NCBI GenBank assembly: GCA_964522605.1
Contig: CAZFWV010000154.1
Coordinates: forward strand, 1-14,949
Direction: 5' to 3'
From: CAVZLD01 sp964522605
GTDB taxonomy: Bacteria > Planctomycetota > Planctomycetia > Pirellulales > Pirellulaceae
DNA length: 14,949 bases
Made by a program: the position numbers and the translations under genes. How positions within the stretch are numbered: the first letter of the stretch is position 1; every line of letters starts with the position of its first letter. Below, one piece after another: positions 7,781 through 14,949 of the stretch. Below the pieces are notes generated by a model. That model searched no databases. It saw nothing but the letters and a program-made list of their open reading frames with translations, and had not been told where the DNA came from.

Positions 7781-10117
7781 GTGACTTTGGAGACAAAGCC
7801 TGGGAGTGGCTTTCGTCATGGCGCGTTGCGATGCTTTCTGATGCTGTTTGTCATCGGGAGTCTGGGAATCGCCGGAGTTCCGGCATTCGGGCAAGAGGAG
7901 AAGATCTACGAACAGGAGCCGTTCGACATTATCGTCCTGGATCGGGCGAATCAGAACCAGGAGTTGCGGACGCTTCCGTTGAATCTCCCTGGACGCCGGA
8001 TCCCGGCAAATCCAAGTCCGAATGCCGTGCTTCGCGTCCGATTACTCAATAATCCGGATGAGGAACTTGAAGTCGCGTGGCGTGGAATTGCCCGCATTGA
8101 GTTATTCGAACAACGCGTTCTGGCGCGCGCGCAGGAACTCGTGAAAGCAGGTCGATTTGACGAGGCATTCGAACATCTAACCTTTCTGCAAGACAACTAT
8201 CCGAAAGTCGATGGACTTGATGGCACGCTGAACCAGTTGTTGTATGCCGAGGCCTCGACGCTCTATCGGGACAAACAGCACGAACGAGCGCTGTTGTTGC
8301 TGGATGAAATCTACCAGCGGCAGGCGGATCCGGAAAAAGTTGTGGTGGCTCTGACGCGTGTCCTGCAGGATCTGCTGACGAATCGCTTCGACGTAGGTGA
8401 TTATCGCGACGCACGTCGCATCTATCGTGTGGCACAGGACCGGTATGGTAAATCACTGGCGGACTTCCTGAGCACCTGGCGGCAACGATTCGAACAAGCG
8501 GCTCAAGAGAAGATTCGGTCGGCGCGATCTTTGTTGGCGGAGGGTCGTGAGCGAGAAGCGTTTCTGATGGCGCGGCAGGTGACGGAAATCTGGCCGGACG
8601 CGGACGAGGCTCTGAAGCTACTGACCGAAACATCGCAGCGGTATCCGCTGCTCCGAGTCGGTGTCACACAGCAGTACGCTCCCGTGCCCGAGCCGACCGC
8701 CTATAACTGGGCGGCGCGCCGCGTTGAGCGGTTATTGATGCGTCAGTTGTTTGAACTGGAGGATATCGGACCCGACGGTGGGATCTATCAGACGGTTGTC
8801 GGGACGGCAGAAGTGGCACCGGACGGGCGCATGCTGTCGCTGCAGGTTGCGCCGGCGCCTTCGGATATCGATCTCTTCAGCGGACTGGACGTGGCTCGGC
8901 GATTACTGGTCCGCGCGGATCCACAGCGATCGACGTTCGATCCACACTGGGCTGCGCTGCTGGACCGGGTTGACGTGGAAGATGTGTTCAACGTCCGAGT
9001 GGCCCTTCGGCGTCCCCACTTGCGGATCGCGGCGCTGCTCGATCTACCGCTTGTCAAGGATGAACCTGGTCAGCCGGCAAGCATCTGGAGCCCTTACGAT
9101 TCGGCGGACAGGAATGAAGGCGCGCAGCAGTCGTTTCTGGCGAATTCCCAGTACCGCCTGGCCGAATCGACTCAGCCACACGAGATCCTGGAGCGGACCT
9201 ACGATAACCCCCAATCCGCACTTCAGGCGTTGCGCCGAGGCGACATCGACCTGGTGGATCGCGTTTTTCCCGCCGACGTCGACAATGTCCGGCGCGATCC
9301 GACGCTACAGCTTCGTGCCTACCGGCTGCCGTCCGTCCATATGTTGATTGCCAATCCGTCGGGCAAGTTCGTGGGCAACCGAGTATTCCGCCGGGCACTC
9401 GTGTACGGACTGGATCGCGAGACCATTCTGAAACGAGAGCTCTTGGGTGGGCGGGAACAGGTTGGATGTCGCGTCATCAGTGGTCCGTTTCCCGCGGGTA
9501 TTGATCGCGATGATCCACTTGGATATGCCTACGATTTCCGCATCGAGCCCCGTGCCTATGATCCGCGGCATGCCCGCACCCTCGTGCAGTTGGCACAAAT
9601 CGAGATTCAAAAAGAGGCACAGAAGAACCAGGATACGGTTCCACAACTGACCAGTTTGGTGTTGGCCTTCCCTGCCAGTGAATTGGCTCGCGTTGCCTGC
9701 GCCTCGATGGTGGAGGATCTGAAGTTACTGGGGATTCAATGCACGTTGCAGCCTCTGCCCCCCGGATCGTGTTGGCCCAGCGATAATGACTGGGATCTAC
9801 TTTATCTCGATTGTGTCCTGGAAGAACCGCTCGTCGATGCGCCTCATCTGCTCGCAACGGATGGACTCGCGGCCTGTAGCAGTCCGCATCTGAATCTGGC
9901 ACTCCGGCAATTGCAGCGGGCAACGAGCTGGAACCAGGCAGGGGATCGACTTCGAGCAGTTCACCAGATTTGTTTTGATGATACGTCGGTCATTCCACTG
10001 TGGCAGATGGTCGACCACTTGGCGTTCGCCCGGGAATTGACCGGGCTTGTCGATCGTCCAATTACAACCTATCAGGGAGTCGAAAGCTGGACGTTGCAAT
10101 ACGTCGCCCCGCAGTAG
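7781..10117 (+). CDS. Secreted TPR plus family-5 (OppA/DppA-like) solute-binding protein
   Basis: The frame is open from ATG 7595, but that start would place the REP-like palindrome inside the protein, ahead of the signal peptide. I prefer a start after the repeat (GTG 7781; TTG 7787 or 7823 and ATG 7841 are also possible), giving about 778 residues. No Shine-Dalgarno decides it. The signal peptide (hydrophobic 19-33, then AFG|Q) has no lipobox cysteine at the cleavage site. Residues about 105-275 are TPR-like helices (AQELVKAGRFDEAFEHLTFLQ). From about 290 to the end is a peptide/nickel-type SBP_bac_5 fold: LRVGVTQQYAP, ALRRGDIDLVDRV, FRRALVYGLDRETILKREL and DDTSVIPLWQM. Such proteins bind peptides or other small ligands for ABC importers. 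No permease or ATPase gene is in the window. The domain identity is good; the ligand is unknown. Confidence 0.85.
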   Translation: MTLETKPGSGFRHGALRCFLMLFVIGSLGIAGVPAFGQEEKIYEQEPFDIIVLDRANQNQELRTLPLNLPGRRIPANPSPNAVLRVRLLNNPDEELEVAWRGIARIELFEQRVLARAQELVKAGRFDEAFEHLTFLQDNYPKVDGLDGTLNQLLYAEASTLYRDKQHERALLLLDEIYQRQADPEKVVVALTRVLQDLLTNRFDVGDYRDARRIYRVAQDRYGKSLADFLSTWRQRFEQAAQEKIRSARSLLAEGREREAFLMARQVTEIWPDADEALKLLTETSQRYPLLRVGVTQQYAPVPEPTAYNWAARRVERLLMRQLFELEDIGPDGGIYQTVVGTAEVAPDGRMLSLQVAPAPSDIDLFSGLDVARRLLVRADPQRSTFDPHWAALLDRVDVEDVFNVRVALRRPHLRIAALLDLPLVKDEPGQPASIWSPYDSADRNEGAQQSFLANSQYRLAESTQPHEILERTYDNPQSALQALRRGDIDLVDRVFPADVDNVRRDPTLQLRAYRLPSVHMLIANPSGKFVGNRVFRRALVYGLDRETILKRELLGGREQVGCRVISGPFPAGIDRDDPLGYAYDFRIEPRAYDPRHARTLVQLAQIEIQKEAQKNQDTVPQLTSLVLAFPASELARVACASMVEDLKLLGIQCTLQPLPPGSCWPSDNDWDLLYLDCVLEEPLVDAPHLLATDGLAACSSPHLNLALRQLQRATSWNQAGDRLRAVHQICFDDTSVIPLWQMVDHLAFARELTGLVDRPITTYQGVESWTLQYVAPQ

Positions 10118-10238
10118 CTTCACCCTTCGGCACAGAACTCGGTCACCCATGCTGGACACCCGCCGCACAATTTGTTCACGTCGATTGCATGGCCTGGATC
10201 AGTTTCCTCACGTCGGTGGCAAGGATACAGGTCATCTG

Positions 10239-11711
10239 ATGGCCAAGCGGATTCCGGAACGACAACTCGGTTTGAAGATCTTGTCGGTCTGGATCATGGC
10301 TGTCATGATCGCCGCGTCGCCCCACGCATCGGCCCAGTCGCTGTGGGAGGTGAGTCCGTATCGAATTACGGTCTGGATGAGTGTCCAACAAGATTCGCGA
10401 ATTCCTGTCGATTGGAATCAAGGCTTGAAGCGGATCCTCGAAAGCGATGCGGACAGCCAGATCGGGGCGGGATGGGTGCTGACTGCGAAAGAGACCCCGA
10501 GACGTTTCTTGCAGGAGCTCCTTGCTGATCGACCACCGACCTGGGAAGCCGTTATTGAGGCTGCGCCCGAATTGCAGCAGGATGACAAATTGCTGGCATT
10601 GAATATTGAGCCGGCCGTGGGTGGGTACGAACTGCAGGCTCGGGAATTGGATCTGCGAACCCAGACCTGGACGCCGGCCGTGCGTCAGTCGGCCGGAACC
10701 TGGTCCCAAGTCCCAGCGGTGGCATTCGACCTGCTTTGTGAAGCCTTCGTACCGTTGGTTCAGATTGTTCACGTTGATGGGGAATCGGTCACCGCAAATC
10801 TTCGTGCCGGGGCCTTGTTGCGCCCTGCCGAATCGTCGCGATCTTGGACATTGCCCACCGAAGTGCAAGAACGAGACGTCTTGCAGCCGGTGATCGTTCG
10901 AACGGATCGAAATGGCCAAGTTCCTCCCGATGGTGCCAAGCCGATCGATTGGACTGTCTTGATCGTGAAGAGGCGCAGCGGGAGTAGCCTCGAATGCCAA
11001 TTCATCTCCGGTTATCGCCAACCATTCAGCGCACGCCGAAGTGCGCGCGTCGATCAGCTTGCTTGGCTGATCAAACCTCGTTTTCCGGCGACAGAATTGG
11101 AAATCTGTGATCGACGCGATCCGGATCAGCCCTTGGTTGGTTACGAAGTCTATTCGCGGCCACCCGATGTGGAACGATCCGAGTTCGTCGGGCGAACGGA
11201 TTGGGCAGGGCGGCTGCCCATCGAGCCAGATCCAGACAACCCGGTGCGCGTGTTGTTCGTTCGGAGCGGAACGCAACTGTTGGCGAAATTGCCACTCGTA
11301 CCCGGTGCCCACGAGCGACTACGTGCGCCGTTACGAAACGATGACCTCCGGCTGGAAGCCGAAGGGTTTTTGTTGGGGATTCAGGAGAGTCTCGTGGATC
11401 TGGTGGCCCGCCGGGAAGTGCTGAGTTCTCGTATTCGGCAGCGGATTGAAGACGGCCAGCTCGAGGAGGCAGAGCAGATGCTGAATGAACTCCGGCGACT
11501 CGATACCCAGGAAGACTTCTCGCGCCGAGTTCAACAGCGGAAGCAGAGCCTTTCGAGCGTCAGTCCCGAGGTCCAGCAGAAGATCGACGAGCTGTTCGCC
11601 GAGACGCGCACGCTGCTTGGACAGTACCTTGATCCGAAGCGTGTCCAGCAGCTGCAAAGTCAATTGGATGCCGCGCGGCGTCAAGCGGAATCGGCAGGCG
11701 ACGCCGAGTGA
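10239..11711 (+). CDS. Secreted protein of unknown function with Ig/transthyretin-like segment and helical C-terminus
   Basis: 490 residues from ATG 10239. The frame is open farther upstream, into the end of the preceding gene. This ATG is chosen because it begins a classic signal peptide (MAKRIPERQLGLKILSVWIM, then AVMIAASPHASA|Q, cut after about residue 32). An upstream ATG at 10149 would add 30 polar residues. Residues about 33-280 show no family I recognise; they are strand-rich, with several isolated tryptophans. Residues about 285-355 (ELEICDRRDPDQPLVGYEVYS ... VGRTDWAGRLPI) look like a small beta-sandwich of the transthyretin/carboxypeptidase-regulatory type. The last 115 residues are charged helices, probably coiled coil (RQRIEDGQLEEAEQMLNELRR). 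It lies 121 bp after the solute-binding protein on the same strand and could be part of the same envelope system. No function is assigned. Confidence 0.75.
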   Translation: MAKRIPERQLGLKILSVWIMAVMIAASPHASAQSLWEVSPYRITVWMSVQQDSRIPVDWNQGLKRILESDADSQIGAGWVLTAKETPRRFLQELLADRPPTWEAVIEAAPELQQDDKLLALNIEPAVGGYELQARELDLRTQTWTPAVRQSAGTWSQVPAVAFDLLCEAFVPLVQIVHVDGESVTANLRAGALLRPAESSRSWTLPTEVQERDVLQPVIVRTDRNGQVPPDGAKPIDWTVLIVKRRSGSSLECQFISGYRQPFSARRSARVDQLAWLIKPRFPATELEICDRRDPDQPLVGYEVYSRPPDVERSEFVGRTDWAGRLPIEPDPDNPVRVLFVRSGTQLLAKLPLVPGAHERLRAPLRNDDLRLEAEGFLLGIQESLVDLVARREVLSSRIRQRIEDGQLEEAEQMLNELRRLDTQEDFSRRVQQRKQSLSSVSPEVQQKIDELFAETRTLLGQYLDPKRVQQLQSQLDAARRQAESAGDAE

Positions 11712-11909
11712 CGGGATTGCAAGTTGATCCGGCTGCCGCCCCCGATTAGACTTGGTCCCAGCGGTGTCGCGTCTCAAGGCGGACGGCCGCGTCGTACATC
11801 GCACCATTGGGAGGCCGGGACCGGGACGGTTTACGGGAGTTTGAGCTTTTCGGAATGCACGTCGTTCAATTTGGATCTGGGGCGGCGTAAGCGTGAATAA
11901 ACACCGTTG

Positions 11910-13724
11910 ATGAAGCCGGTCGCCGATTCGTTGCCGAGTTCCTTGCCGGCCGACCTTGCGGATCTCTCTTCTCGACCCGATGGATCGACTCCGAGGGGAA
12001 CCTGTTGGTCGGCATTCTGCTTGCGCTTGACAAGATGGGATGGCTCAGAACCGCAAGTCGTACTCGTGCCCCGCCCTGTCGCACTCATCGGCTCTCACGC
12101 AGGATGTGATCTCGTCCTCGACGATCCGGCAGTTCCCAAACGATGTTATTGTCTTGTGGTTACGAGTCGAGGTCTCTACGGCTCGACGCTGCTGTCGGGG
12201 CAGACCAAGTCGCAGCCGTCTTCCTTTCGCCGCGTCTCCGTTCGCCGGACCATTCGGCTGGGACGGTTTCGATTTCGTGCGGAAATCGTGGACGCGGACG
12301 GCCAACCACTTTCCCTTGAGGCGCTCCCTTCCCCATTGCGCCAAGAGTGCGGAACGATCCGGTGGTTTCAGTATGGTGCTTCCCACGCAGTCGAACTCCA
12401 GGCGGAACGACCGCTGTTGATCGGTCGGCATGCCCCCTGTCATGTACGGCCGGATGATGCAACCTTGTCTTCCGTGCACTGCCTGGTCTACCGGGAGGCG
12501 GATCAGTTGTGGGTCGTCGATCTTTGCAGCAGCAATGGCACGTGGGTGCGACGAAGACGTGTCACCCATGCGGCGATCGAATCGGGGCGATCCTGGAAGA
12601 TCGGCAGAACCCGTTTGCGCTGGTTCCCGACGCAAACGCCGACAGAGGAGTCCGAGGGGGCGGAACTGTCCAGCGAGACCACGCGGGACTCGGCGGAGGA
12701 GATCATCAGCGCCCAACAGTCGCAGATTGAAGACCTGCAAAGCGAAATCCAACGCATGCTCTCGGCTGAAATCCAACTGCAACAGAAGGAAGCCGATCTT
12801 CAAGAGAGATGGGAATCGCTGCAGCGAGACCAAGCCGCCTGGGGCGCGTGGCGGGAAGCGGAAGTCGATCGCCTGTCTGAATCGGACAGGGATGTGCGAC
12901 AGGCCAGGTCGGAACTCGCGGAAGACCAGTCCGCGTGGCAGACCGAGCGAGAGAAAGCATCGCTTGCATGGGAGGAGTACACACGTCAGCAAACCGAAGA
13001 GTTCGAGATGCGACGTCGTGAGTTGGAGGAGCGAATCGATGCGTGGCTCGCCGATCGGGACGAGCAGATGGCCCGTATCAGGCAGCAGGATGCGGACGTC
13101 GCGGCAACGCGACAGTCGCTGCAAGCGCAGCAGCGAGAAATTGAGATGCAACGTGCCCAAGTTGACGAGCAACGAGAGCAGTTGGCCAACAACGAGCAGG
13201 AGCTACTCTCCAGACAGGCTGCGCTGCGAGAGGAACAAGATGCATGGAACCAAATGCGGCAACAGTCCCAGCGTGATCAGCAGCTTCAGGCAAGAGTACA
13301 GGATCACCTGCGGAATCAGTTGAAGCATGCAAAAACCTTGTTGGCCCAGATGCAGCGCGAGCGCGAACAGAGCCTGGGACAGCGGCTTCGAACGCAATGG
13401 AATCTCAAGTCGCGTGAAGAGGCGGTGGGAGCCCGAGAGCACCAGTTGGCGGAGCAGGCTGCCCAACTCGCCGCCTGGGAGGCACAACTGAGGCGGCAGC
13501 AGCAGGACTTGATCGATCAACGGCGAAGGGACCTGAGTCTGGCGGATCAACCGGCCCCCAACGATCAGATTGCGCCGGAGGGCGAGTTCGATAGTGAATG
13601 GGGGAAAGTCAACTCGGAGGCAAATAGTTATCTGGCTGCTGCCGACTTCACCGATCTACTGAATGAAGTCCTGCAGGAATCGGATACGGACGAAGGAAAA
13701 GACAGCCTCGACGGCTCGGTTTGA
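11910..13724 (+). CDS. Double-FHA-domain protein with long coiled coil
   Basis: 604 residues from ATG 11910; an adjacent in-frame TTG at 11907 is less likely. There is no clear Shine-Dalgarno. The first FHA-like domain (about 50-127) keeps the opening LIGSHAGCDLVLDD but lacks the SxxH and NG motifs, so it is degenerate. The second (about 167-238) is canonical: LLIGRH at 170-174, SSVH at 187-190 and CSSNGTWV at 206-213, the residues that read phosphothreonine. A long Gln/Arg/Glu-rich coiled coil fills about 255-555 and is followed by an acidic tail (555-604). No membrane segment or signal peptide is seen, so it is probably cytoplasmic. FHA domains bind Thr-phosphorylated partners, in planctomycetes presumably substrates of Hanks-type kinases; none is in the window. 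It is preceded by a 198-bp intergenic stretch, so it may have its own promoter, though I see no convincing one. Confidence 0.9.
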   Translation: MKPVADSLPSSLPADLADLSSRPDGSTPRGTCWSAFCLRLTRWDGSEPQVVLVPRPVALIGSHAGCDLVLDDPAVPKRCYCLVVTSRGLYGSTLLSGQTKSQPSSFRRVSVRRTIRLGRFRFRAEIVDADGQPLSLEALPSPLRQECGTIRWFQYGASHAVELQAERPLLIGRHAPCHVRPDDATLSSVHCLVYREADQLWVVDLCSSNGTWVRRRRVTHAAIESGRSWKIGRTRLRWFPTQTPTEESEGAELSSETTRDSAEEIISAQQSQIEDLQSEIQRMLSAEIQLQQKEADLQERWESLQRDQAAWGAWREAEVDRLSESDRDVRQARSELAEDQSAWQTEREKASLAWEEYTRQQTEEFEMRRRELEERIDAWLADRDEQMARIRQQDADVAATRQSLQAQQREIEMQRAQVDEQREQLANNEQELLSRQAALREEQDAWNQMRQQSQRDQQLQARVQDHLRNQLKHAKTLLAQMQREREQSLGQRLRTQWNLKSREEAVGAREHQLAEQAAQLAAWEAQLRRQQQDLIDQRRRDLSLADQPAPNDQIAPEGEFDSEWGKVNSEANSYLAAADFTDLLNEVLQESDTDEGKDSLDGSV

Positions 13725-13785
13725 AGCTTGACAACAACCGCTCGCAAGAATCTCCTCCGCCTCCGATCTCACCCCCGCTCTGCTT

Positions 13786-13885
13786 NNNNNNNNNNNNNNN
13801 NNNNNNNNNNNNNNNNNNNNNNNNNNNNNNNNNNNNNNNNNNNNNNNNNNNNNNNNNNNNNNNNNNNNNNNNNNNNNNNNNNNNN
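13786..13885. other. Assembly gap (100 N)
   Basis: An unbroken run of exactly 100 N, the usual placeholder for a scaffold join of unknown length. The flanks are 61 bp after the FHA gene stop on the left and 49 bp before the HAD start on the right, and neither flank carries a recognisable gene. The true distance, and any gene inside the gap, cannot be known from this sequence, so the FHA and HAD genes should not be treated as proven neighbours. Confidence 0.98.
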
Positions 13886-13934
13886 CTACAGGGCGGACAT
13901 TGCTGCAACGGGCCGGTAGTCGTATAACGGTGCC

Positions 13935-14819
13935 ATGATGGAAACAGGCGAACAAGATTATCGGCGAGTTGTCGACCAAGCACAGGAAACTCATTTCCTG
14001 CCGGGGACCGCGATCGAGATGATTCGGGTGGTCGAAACCGATACTACACCCGAACACGTGCTGTTCGACTTCGATGGAACGCTCAGTCTGATCCGCGAAG
14101 GTTGGCCGGATGTGATGGTTCCGATGATGGTGGAATTGTTGTCGCAGACCGGTACGGACGAGACCGCGGATCAACTCCACGAACTCGTCTATAACTTCGT
14201 GATGGAGCTGAACGGAAAACAGACCATTTACCAGATGATTCGGCTCAGCGAAGAAGTGGCGAAGCGCGGTGGGAATCCTGAAGATCCACTGCTTTACAAG
14301 CACTGGTATCACGAACGCCTGATGCAGCGAATCCAGTCACGACGCGAAGATTTGCGGTGTGGGCGGGTCTCACCCGAGGCGATGCTCGTCCCTGGAAGCA
14401 TGGCCATGCTGCAAGCCTTGCTGGACCGCGGAGTTCAACTGTATCTGGCCAGCGGAACGGATGAGCAGTACGTGCAAGAAGAGGTTCGCTTATTGCAGCT
14501 CGATCGTTTTTTTGGTAACCACGTCTACGGAGCACTGGACGATTACAAATCGTTTTCCAAAGCGATGGTGATTCAGCGGATTCTGGAACAGAACCGTGTT
14601 CCAGGTCGACGGCTGGTGGGCTTCGGCGATGGGTATGTGGAGATCCAGAATGTGAAGAGCGTAGGGGGGATTGCCGTGGCGGTCGCCAGTGATGAGGCGA
14701 ATCGAAGCGGACGCCCTGATGCCTGGAAGCGTGAGCGGCTGATTGGAGTCGGGGCCGATATCGTAATTCCTGATTTTCGAGAGGCTGATCGCTTGATCGC
14801 GTATCTGTGGAATGAATGA
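13935..14819 (+). CDS. HAD-family hydrolase (phosphatase, phosphoglycolate-phosphatase-like)
   Basis: 294 residues from ATG 13935 (a second ATG follows immediately). All HAD motifs are visible. Motif I is VLFDFDGTLS at 42-51 with nucleophile Asp45 and acid/base Asp47. Motif II is LASGT at 171-175 (Ser173). The motif III lysine is probably Lys205 or Lys209 (DDYKSFSKA). Motif IV is VGFGDGYVEI at 228-237, where Asp232 and Glu236 would hold Mg2+; Glu replaces the second Asp more usual in GDxxxD. The helical stretch about 53-150 between motifs I and II is a C1-type cap, as in phosphoglycolate phosphatase and beta-phosphoglucomutase relatives. The substrate is probably a small phosphorylated metabolite but cannot be named. 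About 40 residues precede motif I, somewhat more than usual. The start is 49 bp after an assembly gap, so the upstream context is unknown. Confidence 0.9.
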   Translation: MMETGEQDYRRVVDQAQETHFLPGTAIEMIRVVETDTTPEHVLFDFDGTLSLIREGWPDVMVPMMVELLSQTGTDETADQLHELVYNFVMELNGKQTIYQMIRLSEEVAKRGGNPEDPLLYKHWYHERLMQRIQSRREDLRCGRVSPEAMLVPGSMAMLQALLDRGVQLYLASGTDEQYVQEEVRLLQLDRFFGNHVYGALDDYKSFSKAMVIQRILEQNRVPGRRLVGFGDGYVEIQNVKSVGGIAVAVASDEANRSGRPDAWKRERLIGVGADIVIPDFREADRLIAYLWNE

Positions 14820-14949
14820 GGAACGCGCATTTCTAAACCGGGAGGGCGCGGCTGGGCTGTTGAAAATGTTTTCGACGCGGAAACATGGGAAGTACTGGCA
14901 GGCAATGAACAAACCGAAATCCTCGCTCCCTTCTCCCCCGGCTTTGCGG
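14812..14949 (+). CDS. Possible start of a downstream gene, 3' partial
   Basis: A frame open to the window edge begins with ATG 14812, which overlaps the HAD stop (ATGAATGA). Other in-frame ATGs lie at 14866 and 14905; the last begins MNKPKSSLPSPPALR. None has a strong Shine-Dalgarno, though GGGAGG lies at 14840-14846. Only 46 codons are visible, with no recognisable domain, so no product can be named. The overlap with the HAD gene fits translational coupling. An open frame of this length can also occur by chance at this GC content. Confidence 0.35.
   Translation, partial: MNEERAFLNREGAAGLLKMFSTRKHGKYWQAMNKPKSSLPSPPALR

Noticed and set aside
11712..11909. Promoter or terminator in the 198-bp stretch before the FHA gene
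   Set aside because: No stem-loop followed by a T-run and no convincing -35/-10 pair was found. A TTGAGC with a weak TTCAAT downstream at about 11841-11870 is too poor to call.
13721..13927. Open frames running through the N block on both strands
   Set aside because: They exist only because N codons cannot be stops; neither flank shows coding character.
1..14949. CRISPR array, tRNA or rRNA genes, insertion sequence
   Set aside because: No regularly spaced direct repeats, no tRNA-like cloverleaf and no transposase frame were seen. The only repeat found is the palindrome at 7709-7773.

Overview
The window looks like a piece of a draft planctomycete genome, probably from the Pirellula/Blastopirellula side of the phylum. 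This placement is inference. It rests on the mix of protein types: terpenoid-cyclase-fold repeat proteins, ExbB/ExbD clusters, PQQ-like propeller proteins with a long acidic/proline linker, FHA coiled-coil proteins, and a dispersed GTAGGCCGACTTG-type palindrome. It also rests on moderately high GC and on many starts without a Shine-Dalgarno sequence. All supported genes are on the + strand. A run of exactly 100 N (13786-13885) marks a scaffold join.

Layout. (1) 1-1313: 3' part of a terpenoid-cyclase-fold (prenyltransferase/squalene-oxidase repeat) protein with a HEAT-like tail. (2) 1359-7590: a tightly packed block with abutting or ATGA-overlapping genes. It encodes a single-span membrane protein, an ExbB/TolQ/MotA proton-channel subunit, two ExbD/TolR subunits (the second with an N-terminal zinc ribbon), and an 1168-residue membrane-anchored protein with TPR-like helices and a PQQ-like beta-propeller. 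(3) about 7591-7780: a REP-like double palindrome, then a secreted family-5 (OppA-like) solute-binding protein with an added N-terminal TPR-like domain (to 10117). (4) 10239-11711: a secreted protein of unknown function. (5) 11910-13724: a two-FHA-domain protein with a long coiled coil. (6) After the gap, 13935-14819: a HAD-family phosphatase, followed by the start of another frame that leaves the window.

How the genes may work together. The core (ExbB, two ExbD, a single-span TonB/TolA-topology protein, and a propeller plus TPR protein) recalls the parts list of Tol-Pal: TolQ, TolR, TolA, the TolB propeller and the CpoB TPR protein. The order and domain make-up differ, and the propeller is anchored to the inner membrane. 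I infer an envelope machine driven by the proton motive force. The terpenoid-cyclase-fold protein lies upstream, and the TPR/solute-binding protein and the secreted unknown lie downstream, as possible partners. This is the most interesting content of the window. The cargo or mechanical role cannot be read from the sequence. The FHA protein and the HAD phosphatase look like separate units.
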